Source: Pyricularia pennisetigena (taxonomy: Eukaryota; Ascomycota; Sordariomycetes; Magnaporthales; Pyriculariaceae). Taken from it: 64,000 nt of DNA. This document shows positions 46,074 to 55,793 of this stretch, one piece after another. The notes below the pieces were generated by a model. The model made no database searches, was not told where the DNA came from, and was given only the letters and a program-made list of their open reading frames with translations. The position numbers and the translations under genes are program-made. Where the stretch lies: positions 744,001-808,000 of the forward strand of contig NW_021940918.1 of assembly GCF_004337985.1 (NCBI RefSeq), written 5' to 3'. Each line of letters starts with the position of its first letter. The first letter of the stretch is position 1.

Positions 46074-46281
46074 TGTCACGGCCAGGCATACATTGGAGAA
46101 CCTCAGTGTATTAGGCGCTATCGACGAAAATTCTAAACTGAAGAGAAGAGAGAAATTACAATCGACGACGCGCTCAAGAGACGCGCTTAAATCCGGAAAT
46201 AGTGGATCCTTGTCCGATCCCTGGCTCGGTGTGGAGCCGAGTCGTGATTCTGAGGGTAGGTCTAGGGACCTGATCCTCACA
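46074..46281 (+). mobile_element. Family-A solo LTR, copy A5
   Basis: 208 bp, almost identical to A1 and A2, with a perfect 5-bp target duplication TTAGT (46069-46073 and 46282-46286). It ends 40 bp from the stop codon of the MAX-like gene. Confidence 0.85.
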
Positions 46282-46321
46282 TTAGTTAACCCGTTACTCC
46301 ATGGAACATTTAGAGTAAAAT

Positions 46322-46600
46322 TTATGCATCTACCATAGAAATATCAAGTTTCCACTCTTCGTAATCAATCGTCCCTGTAAGCGTTTGACTTTCAATAACC
46401 TTGCAGTCGGGGCTCGTTTCAAAATTAACCGTATAGGATGCGGTGTGAACCCTGCCGTGCCGGCCAGGCAGAACATATACTGCGGGTTGTAGTCTAGACC
46501 ATTGAAAATTATTTTTGCCCTTTAGTTCGACCTTACAATAAGGTCTAGCGCTAACGTGCAGGGCAAATAAGCCGAGTGAAACAATTGCTTTGAATTGCAT
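46322..46600 (-). CDS. MAX-type secreted effector candidate, 92 aa
   Basis: I start at the ATG at 46600 because it gives a clean signal peptide (MQFKAIVSLGLFALHVSA, cleavage near residue 18). The longer upstream reading adds an unlikely Phe/Tyr-rich extension. The mature 74 residues carry exactly two cysteines, Cys22 and Cys66, and alternating hydrophobic strands (YCKVEL, AVYVLP, ASYTVNFE, CKVIE, LTGTIDY). Two Cys about 44 residues apart, joining the first and fifth strands of a small beta sandwich, is the hallmark of MAX effectors (AVR-Pia, AVR-Pik, ToxB class). These share fold but little sequence, so assignment rests on pattern. The stop is 40 bp from LTR copy A5. Confidence 0.7.
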   Translation of the reverse strand: MQFKAIVSLGLFALHVSARPYCKVELKGKNNFQWSRLQPAVYVLPGRHGRVHTASYTVNFETSPDCKVIESQTLTGTIDYEEWKLDISMVDA

Positions 46601-47157
46601 ATTGACGACTGTTGTAATTTCGAATAAAAGGTGAAATGGATTGTAATCAAAAAAGAAACGGTAGAAAAGGTATAGGAGGTAAGCTGGGAGAAAGATTTGC
46701 CTTGTGGTTTGGAAGTGGTAGTTTGGAAATGGCAATCAGAATGGCGATTAAATCGGGTATTTATATTTACCTGCTGTATTTGTTAATTAACTTTAAAGTA
46801 GCCGGTGCCAATTATAGCAAAAGAATACTTTGCATAGTATCATATCATAAGAATGTTAATTAATTAATACGCGTAAACTGGGTCCAACGCATTAATAACA
46901 TGAGTTAGTCATGTTAGTTATATGCGTTGTTTCGCATTTAATAGGTCCACTTTTATCTAGTTATAATGCACAATATATACCGCCGGAATGGGGTTATTAA
47001 GTTATTTATTAACTGTAGTCTGGGGGTGGCGATTCGTACAAGTTGGCGAGTGGGGTTACGCACCCTAACACTTACGAGTTAGATACCCTATATCGGGTTT
47101 AAATTATCTCCAAAACCTGCGATAGGTGCGAACCCCGATATCGGTCTGTACGCAAAT
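46601..47157. other. AT-rich region upstream of MAX-like gene
   Basis: Includes the short leader before the MAX-like ATG. It also holds a hairpin-forming inverted repeat at 46889-46928. No other gene seen. Confidence 0.4.
46889..46928. repeat. Imperfect inverted repeat
   Basis: The arms AACGCATTAATAACATGA and TCATGTTAGTTATATGCGTT can pair around a 5-bp loop. It may be a fused pair of transposon ends. Confidence 0.5.
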
Positions 47158-47351
47158 TGTGACATTTGGACCATGAGATGACCAGACCCTAACCCTGACC
47201 CCTGGCCAACGACCCACCAGGGTGATACCTTCATCTACGTCGCGTCAAGCTCAGAACTTTGTTTGTTTCCTTTCTTCTGCTCAGAGTAGAATCTTCGTCG
47301 ATAGATGCCAATAGACTAGCTTCCGTGCTATGCTTACCCCGGGCCGTGACA
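47158..47351 (-). mobile_element. Family-B LTR-like element, copy B2
   Basis: A 194-bp direct partner of B1 (43356-43549). Flanks are CAAAT and GTTAC. It abuts the truncated 5' end of the LINE. Confidence 0.7.
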
Positions 47352-48028
47352 GTTACGACCCACATACGGCTGAGGGCACGTGGATAGTGTCCTTCCTTCA
47401 ACCCGTAAAGCCCTTTCAGCTTTTTGGAGTGTCGAAACGTGCGCGGAAGGTTGAAAAATCACGCAAAATTACACACCACCACGACGGTTGCCAGGGATAT
47501 TGCGAAATACGTCGCTGCGTACGGCAAGCGCGTTGCGGCATATGTGGTGAAGCAAAACATGCGACAGAGGAAGAGCCGTGCAAGGCAGCCCCCAAATGCG
47601 TCAATTGCCACGGCCATTTCCCATCCGGACATGAGAACTGCCCTGCCCGACCTTTAGTGGTAAATGGGAAGTTTGAACGACCTTCACAGCGTAAACTAAA
47701 GGGGATCCGCAGAATCGGACGTGCCAACCGTGCCGCGATTATCAACGACCGGGCTGAGGCGGCCCGCCGAGAGCCAGCACCTGCAATCCCGGTCCTAAAC
47801 ACCTCATCGCAGCATTCGCAAACCTCGAGCTCCCGATCGAGCATTTTAAATAAAAGAGCGCGGCCATGCGAGGCGGCAGGGGCGGACATCCGCAACTTCC
47901 TGCAGGCTGAACAGGAACGTGTGCACGACGAAATCGTTTGGGCAGCCGAAATGGAGGAAGACGCAACGGCTGCCGAAATCTGCCCCGCTAATGTGATAGA
48001 CTTGGAAGCAACCCATCGATCAATATGA
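47352..48028 (+). CDS. LINE ORF1 C-terminal part (zinc-knuckle nucleic-acid binding)
   Basis: An open frame (reading back into the LTR-like element to 47330) with zinc knuckles around GCQGYCEIRRC, CGICGEAKH and CVNCHGHFPSGHENC, the nucleic-acid-binding end of LINE ORF1/Gag-like proteins. The N-terminal part of ORF1 is missing, replaced by the family-B element. The tail is Ala/Glu/Arg-rich. It stops 20 bp before the ORF2 start, as expected for a two-ORF LINE. Confidence 0.75.
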
Positions 48029-48047
48029 CGAAATATTCGCTCGGCAA

Positions 48048-51000
48048 TATGCAGCGGGAATGCCTCGACGTAGTTTGGGCCAACGTAGGTAAAAGGATGG
48101 GTGTGCATTTGAACCTATTGGAGTTGTGCCACCAGAGAAAAATGGACCTGGTTAACGTTTAAGAGCCATGGTGCGGGCTAAATACGACTACATAAACGCA
48201 CCCGGGCTATGATATTTTTGCGCCAGTGGACGAATGGCACGCGAACATTTACGAAGCCATAACTGGGCTCCGGTCCCGGGTGCTCACCTACGTTAAGAAG
48301 GGGGCAGCCTTAGGGGCCGCACAACGACGGTTACCGCAGGGCCAAAATACGCGGGACGTACTTTGGCTCGAAATTAACGGAATATTGTTTATTAACGTAT
48401 ATAGGGCTCCGGGTACTGAGGCCGCGCTGGAAATAGTATGCAATACCGTGCCAAATGGACCCACGGTGATAGGCGGCGATTTTAACGTAACGGCTGCTGC
48501 ATACCAGCCAGGCCGCACAGACGCACGCGGAGGGGATCAACTGACGGCATGGGCGCAAGCCCAGGGCATGCATTTTACAGGAAATATCGGCGTGCCCACC
48601 CACCGCGACGGGGGTTTACTGGATATGGTTTTTTCCAACCTCCCCAGCACGGTAACTGTGGTTGACAGCAGTTTTTACACAGGCTCCGACCACGAATTTC
48701 TTTATACCACGCTGCGGACGCGCGGCGTCCCCCGCCCGGAGGCGGTTAACGTTTCGGTTAGGGACGACCGGCTACCAAAGTTCGCGGAGCTATTTGTTTT
48801 TGGTATGCAAAATATGCCGGACCCGGGATCCGCGGCCGATGGCTACGCATTGGACGCGTGGGTAGCTGAATTTACAACTTTGTGGGAGCAAGTGACGTGG
48901 GTCGTGGGTACGCCGGCGGGAAAAAGGGGCAGCTCGGCTCCCTGGTGGACCGAAAACTGCCAACGGCTTTGGGCCGAATTTCAGCGGGTTAAGCGGAGCG
49001 CTGTAAATAGGGCAAACGCCTCTGCCGAGGAGAAAGCTTACACGAAAGGGGTGCGGGCCGCGAAGCGGGAGTATTGGAGGCACCGGATTGACCAACTGCG
49101 CGACGATAAGGATTTGTGGAACATGGTTGGCTGCCTGGGAGCCGGACCACGCCTCCGGTCCCCGCCGCTGGTTATTAACGGCGAGCAAGTGAGCGAGCCT
49201 TTAGCAAAAACGGAAGCATTGCAACGGGAGGTGCTTGGCCGATTTTCGGCGGAGGATGACCTGCAGGGAGACCCCTTGGAGGCCTGGTCGCCGGACGAGG
49301 TTAAAATCCCTTGGGACACCCAGGTTAGTGCGGAAGAGGCGGAGCGCTCCTGCATTGGGGTTACGAACACGTCCCCGGGCATCGACGGAATAACCGTCCG
49401 GCTATTTAAAACCGGATGGGTTTCGTTGGTCGAGCCGGTGCGCAGGCTCTACCAACGTTGCCTGGAACTCGGACATTTCCCAACGCCTTGGAAAAAGGCC
49501 GAAATCGCGATGCTACCGAAAACGGGGAAGAAAGACCGGAGCAGCGTTCGATCCTGGCGGCCTATAGCCCTCCTTTCCTGCATCGGAAAAGGCCTCGAGA
49601 GGCTCGTTGCACGCCGGATAGCTTGGTCCATATACGACAACGGGCTCCTTAGCTGCACCCACGGCGGTGCCCTACCCAAACGATCGGCGACGGATCTGGT
49701 TTGTGCCCTCGCCCACGATATCGAGCAGGCTTTAACTCGCGGGGAGGAAATCACCCTTGTCGCATGCGACGTCCAAGGCGCCTTCGACGCCCTCCTCCAT
49801 GGGCGATTAATACGGAAAATGCGGAACCTCGGGTTTAGTAAAATGCTCCTCAGATTCGTGATTAACTTTTTAAACGGCCGCCAGGCCCGAATCCGGCTGG
49901 AGGGTACGACCACGGGCTTTAGGCGGCTTAAGTGCGGCACCCCGCAAGGGTCTCCCCTTTCCCCGATCCTATATATGCTATATTTGGCGTACCTCGTCAA
50001 AAACGGTGCGAAGTGGCGGCTGGCATACGCAGACAACGTGTTTACATGGAAATCGTCACCCTCGTTGGAGGAAAACGTACGTTGGCTGGAAGATAAACTC
50101 CGGGATATGCACGAAATTGCGGCGGAAGAGAAGATCCATTTTGCAGCGGAAAAGACAGAGGTGATCCATATTACTAAGAAAAGGCACGGTCGCAACCCGG
50201 AAATCCGGATTAATGGTAGAACGGTTACCCCGGTCCAACTACCGGGCGGTCGACGCGGACAAAGCGCCTCCGGGGCCGAGCGCTACCCGGGCATACGTTG
50301 GCTTGGTTTTTGGTTCAGCCGACGGTTAGACGGGCGCCGCCACGTGGCCGAAAAGGCTGCCAAAGCAATGGCGGTCGTTGCCCACCTTAAAAGCTTTGGG
50401 GCAATAAGATACGGACCGCCTGCGGCTGCACTTCGCAAGGCAGCGGTGGCATGCGTGGGTTCTTCGGCCACCTACGCAGCCGAGGCATGGTACAACCCAG
50501 CGCACAAACAAAAAGGACTCCTCAAAGCACTGAACAAACCGCTGGTTTTAGCGGCACGGGCCATCCTCCCGGCGTATAAAACCACCCCCTCGTCCACTAT
50601 TCTCAGGGACGCAGGATTACCCTCGGCCCGCGTCGCGCTGGCCTACACCCGCCTGAAATACGGCGCCCGACTAAGGCTCGCGGACAAGGGGCACCCCCTT
50701 GTCAGCCGCCTGCGTGAAACACCTCGTGCCCGCAACTCGGGCCATTCGGCCACGACCCTGCAAACGGCTGCACAACTTTTCCCGCGGATCCGGAAACTAG
50801 AGTTGCGCGCACCTCGCAATGCCCCGGATTTTCGCACTGACCCCACCGGAGGAGTCCCAAAAGAGGAAGCGGCCCGCCGCTTTATCGAATGGCTGGACAT
50901 GGTATCACCTGACGATATCGTGGCATATACGGATGGTTCGGAAAAACACGAAAATAACTGCGTCCAAATAGGGTACGGATGGGCCGCTTTTAGGGCGGGC

Positions 51001-51912
51001 CTGGAATTTGCCGCAGGCTCCGCATTTATTACGCCGGAAAGCCACGTTTTCGACGCCGAGGCGATTGGCGCCCTAAAAGGGCTACAGGCGGCAGCCAAGG
51101 CCCAGCCAGGCGCCCGGATCTGGATTTGTGTGGATAGCACCTCGGTTATTTGGGGTCTTAGAGGCGACGCGCCGCGTTCGTCCCAATGGGCCTTTTTGGA
51201 GTTCCATAACCTTGTCGATCTACTCCGAAAACAAGGTACCGAGGTTCGGGTCCGTTGGTGCCCTGGGCACCAGGGAATCCCGGGAAACGACCGGGCTAAC
51301 GAACTGGCCAAAGCCGGCTCTGCCGGACCGCCGGACCCAGACCCGAGGGCTCAGCAAACCACGTATAGCGGTGCCGGCACGGTCCTTAAAGCCATTTTTT
51401 CGAATATAGAGAAAAACTGGTGGCGTAAAAAACTTTGTAAACGGTCCCCCGCATATAAGGAATGGAAATTCCAATACACACCGAGAAAGGAGCCCGAGGA
51501 ACTGCGTTTGCCAAGACCCCTACTGGGCCATTACTTGGCCATGAGGACCGGCCACGGCGATTTCAAAGCCTACCATAACCGTTTCAACCACCAGGATGCA
51601 AATACCTCGTATGCCTGGTGCTGGAAACGGACCTCCCCTGAACACCCGGTGCACTGCCGCTTTTCGCGGGCGGTGTGGAGAAATTGGCCGTGGCCTGACA
51701 ACGACCGGCCGGTCGGGCCGCCAGACCGCGCCCAACGCCGCAAATTCTTCCAGACAAGCCTCGGGCAACCGAAAAGCTTTGAGGCGTTTTCGATAGCCAC
51801 CAACTATTTCAGCGCCCGCCCCAGAGCGGCCCGCCAGCGCCCCGCGCGCCACGAACGCATTTTACGCCTAGGGACACCGATCGTAAGCGACTCGAACTCT
51901 AACGAGGAATAG
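48048..51912 (+). pseudogene. LINE ORF2 (endonuclease-RT-RNase H), inactivated
   Basis: The frame starts at ATG 48048 and is interrupted by TAA at 48160 (within what should be QEPW) and at 48193; it is then open to 51912. The endonuclease part has GGDFNV and GSDHEF. The reverse transcriptase has TSPGIDGIT, KTGKKDRSSVRSWRPIAL, DVQGAFDALL and GTPQGSPLSPILY. The catalytic YADD box reads YADN, losing an essential Asp. RNase H follows with AYTDGSE, DAEAIGAL, CVDSTSV and GNDRANELAK, then LLGHYLAMRT and a Cys/His end. Stop 48160 and Asp-to-Asn are C-to-T and G-to-A type changes. The element can no longer retrotranspose on its own. Confidence 0.85.
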
Positions 51913-52187
51913 ATTTATTGCCTTTTCACCCACACCTCACGGCACAAACCGTCAGACGAACCCTCCGTACACCTTAGGCACGGGGTCGCGTCAGTGAACT
52001 AACCCCCTAAGCAGGACCGGGCCCGAACCCGGTCAGGCACGATCCGCCTCTGCCCTCCTTGTTTTCCCCCTGTGTAAATAAAGAAGATAGAACGCGCGCC
52101 GAGATACCCATCGGGAGGTTGCTAACGGCCGGCTAACAAGCCGGGCCGAGCCCGGCGTTAAATAATACTACTACTACTACTACTACA

Positions 52188-52620
52188 GTGGGTTGAAGCA
52201 ACTGAGCGTCTGACTGGGTAACTGGATATTCTCAATGACTGGGGTGAAGTTATGATCGGTCTCAAGTAAGTATTGAGGTTAACTAGAGATTGATTGCTGC
52301 TAAGCAATCCTAGAATCGAATCTATCTACATGGTAATGAGCGCGTCTTATATAGACCATGTCCCTAGTGTGATCACTCCTGTATAAGTGATCATGATCAC
52401 TCTGGGGTGATCACCGCTGGTCTGATCACCTCCCTGGCGGTGATCGTGGTCACTCTCATCCTGGTGATCGGGTTAGGGTTCCTTATCTTATCGTCACGTG
52501 ACCTCGTGCTCTCCTCTTGTTCTTGGTCCGTGATTCCTGGTAGTTCTGGCTTGGGTCCCCGACACCTTCTCTGTTCTCGCCCAATCGTGTCGGTCCCAAC
52601 CCTGGTCGTAACATAACGGC
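52188..52620 (-). mobile_element. Possible Ty3/gypsy-type LTR remnant
   Basis: Read on the minus strand it starts TGTTACGACC, a common start for fungal gypsy LTRs, at about 52614 and runs to ...CCCA next to the LINE tail. A GATCAC-rich segment (52370-52470) repeats GATCA-type words about nine times. No target duplication or internal region is visible, so this is tentative. Confidence 0.4.
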
Positions 52621-53018
52621 AGACCCGAGATAAATTTGGCTGCAGATTTTTGCACTTCACCCCCAAAATGGCTTTTATATGGAAAAAGACAATGAGCACT
52701 AGGCTTCAATAGTATCTACCTTTCTACGGGAAAACGACCGAGTTGGGGAGAAAAAAAGAAACAACAAACAACGCGATCCATACGTTGTGCCTCGGCCATC
52801 TGTGAAATTAATTATTTCTCGGATTTGTATCCCCGCTAGAGACAGGGCGATGTTACAGGGTAGGACCGGAGGATGACTACATGGGCTTTCCTGCGATAGC
52901 GCCTGCTTCCAGGCTACAGGCAAGTCTGCCAGGTCATCGCCCAGCTATCTGCCGCTCTCACAAAACCGGGTTAAAGCCCATTGGCGCAGTTTAGACGTAA
53001 GCAGAGGTTATGGGTGGC
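52621..53018. other. Intergenic, repeat-like
   Basis: No gene seen. CCTGCTTCCAGG near 52900 also occurs near 40070, consistent with the flanking-repeat pair extending this far. Confidence 0.35.
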
Positions 53019-53173
53019 CTGAGCAGAGAGGGTGAGAAACCTGAGCATAGGGTGAGCAACCTGAGCATAGGGTGAGCAGCCTGAGCATAGGGTGAGCAGC
53101 CTGAGCATAGGGTGAGCAGCCTGAGCATAGGGTGAGCAGCCTGAGCCTAGGGTGAGCAGCCTGAACAGAGGGG
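53019..53173 (+). repeat. 20-bp minisatellite
   Basis: Tandem units CTGAGCATAGGGTGAGCAGC, with full units at 53041, 53061, 53081, 53101, 53121 and 53141 and partial units at both ends. The first full unit differs by AAC for AGC; the last has CCTAG for CATAG. Confidence 0.95.
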
Positions 53174-53285
53174 CCTGACGACTGGGACTGCCATGAGCCA
53201 AAATTACTAGGTAACAGTTACGCAACCCTCGTTGAGCTACGCTCTCAGCCAACATCGCAAATTCAGTGATGCATAGCCCTTAGTC

Positions 53286-53500
53286 TAATTGGCTGTGTTG
53301 CCGCTGCCAAGAAACTACTTGGTGCTGTTAGCAGCGAGCAGTGCAACCCTGAATCTCAAAGGTGGTGTGGGGCTTAAAAACGTGATTGAGACGGTAGAGG
53401 AGGGGCTTGGCTGGGAGCATGGGGAGCAACGACGACCGTTTCTGGACGCAAGACAATCCGTTCTCAGACACCTGGGATCCCAAATCCAGCGATTTTGCTC
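53286..53500 (+). repeat. Island-flanking direct repeat, right copy
   Basis: Partner of 40254-40460 in direct orientation, 13 kb away. It continues directly into the 5S rRNA fragment. Confidence 0.55.
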
Positions 53501-53512
53501 TCGTACCAAGAT

Positions 53513-53577
53513 AGTGAGGGCCGAACTAGTACTCAGGTGGGTGACCACTGGGGAATCCTCGGTGTTGTATGTTTTTT
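53513..53577 (+). rRNA. 5S rRNA 3'-fragment (pseudogene)
   Basis: AGTGAGGGCC, CTAGTACTCAGG, TGGGTGACCACTGGGGAAT and CCTCGGTGTTGTATG followed by TTTTTT match the 3' half of filamentous-fungal 5S rRNA, including the pol III terminator run. The 5' half is degenerate or replaced by the repeat upstream, so a functional 5S gene is unlikely. Dispersed 5S genes and pseudogenes are normal in these fungi. Confidence 0.7.
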
Positions 53578-55793
53578 GCATTTCACCCTGTTATTGTTAT
53601 TTTATTTTTGACCCATGTATATGTGTATGTATAGATAGCATGCATGCCATTTCTCTGCTGTGTTCAGTGTTCACGAGGGCCTCGGCTCACGTCTCTGCAG
53701 TCCCCTGTCCAACGTCTTCATCTCGAATCAAGCCGATATCTGTATTGTCTTTTCAAACCTTCATGCTTCCACAAACTGCGGGATTGCAGGAATTCCAATG
53801 GTCATTGCTCACATAAGCGATTGGTTGACATTTGGAACACAGCCAATGACTCCATACAATCAGATACAGAAACACTTGTGTACGAGGCGGTGGTTTACAG
53901 TAGCGATGAAGGGTCACATCTACTAGCAAACGCGCGACTGATGTGCAAATTGGGCGCCTATATCTTATTGGACCGGAGCTCGTGCGGTCATCCCACAGAG
54001 TTACCGTCTGTGGACCGAGCTAATGACTGAAAAGCGGCTCTTTGCTGTAACTATAGCAGTGATCCGCATCCTCTTAGCCATATCATCAGAAGACAGTGAA
54101 CTCAAAGAGGACCCTTTAATTGAACCGAAAGTTCTGCCTGTTTTTTTTTCATTTTCACTGTAGTCCTGGCGCAGAAAGGTTTTACGCTAGGCACAAGAAG
54201 GAAGAATGTACCATTGTTTTTTTGTTGTATTTTATGGTGTTTTAACCATGTTAATGTTCATTCGTGTATCCTTCTATGTCCTTTTCCATTCAATTCTGCC
54301 CCGCCAATTGTCGCCCTGAGGAAGAAACGCAAGACCGGGAAACAACTGGGAATGTAGAATACAATCAGTATACAAGATAAAAATCAGCAAGCAGCCCTGT
54401 CCAAGTGGTGTTAAACCGTCGTATTGCATTCCGCGCGTCGGTATGATTTGGTCTTTAGCCTCGTTTGGTTCCTCCCTGCGTTTTTCGAAAGTGCCGTCTC
54501 ACGCTCGCCGTCGTAGATTTGGTCCGCAGTACGAGCTCCTTTGAACCGAGAGATAAAACAGGTATCTTGGTGGATGAAGAATAGTATGAGAAGCGTGTGA
54601 TCGGGGGGAAAGAGCAAATCACTCATCTGGTCTATCATGACTGTGGAATTCCGATCCGTACTGACGTGCGACGTGCCAGGCCTCGCAGTCGAAGCGGGTG
54701 GGTCCCATGCTCCAGTCGCTGCTGCTGCTGCTGCTGCCACCTCTCCGCGAGCAGCTCCCGTCCCCCGGCTGAGGGTCTCGGGGCGGCGGACATCGACTGG
54801 GCGCTGCATCCGGGTGGCCGGGCCATCGTCGCTGGCGTCCAGTCGAGCCTGAACCTGACTGACTACCAGCTGCGCACCACCAATCAGATATACCGCACCA
54901 GGGACAACTCGTTCCAGCTCGGCCGTTTTGGCCGTTCTTGATTTGCTGTCGTGGACTGGGGAGGGGTAGGAACCATGTTGTTGCCGCTCCGTTTGGGCCG
55001 GGGATGGCGATCGAAATGGCGCTTTTTTAGGAGGTGTCGCTGAGAGTGTCAATCAAGAGGTGGCAGAATGGCGTATACTGCGACTCTTTTCCCGCGTATG
55101 GGGGACGTAACCCGCGCTTTCACATGGCCAAATGTTTGTACCCGTTCCGGCAAAGCATTTCAAACCCGAGTCTTGTGGAGTCACCAACAGGCCTGTTATG
55201 TTCAAAAAGTCACACCGTGTCAAGTTGTTGCATCTTCCTGGTAGGACCTGCGCATTCGTTCAAGGCCGTTGGCATGGTTTTCAGAATGGGGAACAGAACA
55301 AGACAAGGGGCATCTGAGCGGAATGTAGCATTGTAATTCCATTATGCCAAGACTTTTGATTTGCAAGTAGTATTAATCACTGTCTAGGACCTTTACCCCC
55401 AACATCTTGTGCCTACTTGCCTCGCTCCGACAATCGCAAGGGAAAGAATTAGGGAACGAATATGCCCGGCTTCTCAGCTCCTAGTCGGCTGTATCGTGGT
55501 GACCGAGTAGCGGCACAAGGGTTGTTATGGTCTGGGTTCCGCTGGCGTCGGCAACGATGGGCGCACATAATGAGAAAATATATATCCTTATCACCTTCGA
55601 GCACTTACGAAAAAAAAAGTTTACGCTTTTGAGACGGTTGCAAAGGTGAATCCGCCGCCCCTCCATGAAAAAAAAAGATTTCCAACTTTGAGACTCTTTA
55701 CTTCTTCAAAAGGTCTCAAATTCATATGAGCGGGCGTCTGGTGTTGTTGTAGCGTTTGATTCGGCGATTGTGAGCCCCGATATACATACAAGC
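53578..55793. other. Intergenic, one weak frame
   Basis: A 213-codon minus-strand frame (54411-55052) contains a poly-Ala run from a CAG/CTG tract at about 54717-54737 and is otherwise low-complexity; I do not call it. No RNA or other repeat seen. Confidence 0.35.

Larger units (their letters stand above)
47352..52187 (+). mobile_element. 5'-truncated Tad-like LINE with (TAC)n tail
   Basis: A non-LTR retrotransposon containing the end of ORF1 (zinc knuckles), ORF2 (endonuclease, reverse transcriptase, RNase H), a 3' UTR and a terminal TACTACTAC run at about 52163-52186. The start is cut at the family-B element. Non-TAA simple-repeat tails of this type are known for blast-fungus LINEs and SINEs. 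The element is inactivated (see ORF2). A second, tiny copy of its tail lies inverted at 45567-45710. Confidence 0.88.

Noticed and set aside
46601..46735. Upstream in-frame extension of the MAX-like gene
   Set aside because: It adds 45 aromatic-rich residues and buries the signal peptide; the internal Met at 46600 gives a normal secreted effector.
53019..53173. CRISPR-like array
   Set aside because: The 20-bp units are tandem with no unique spacers, and the genome is eukaryotic; it is a minisatellite.
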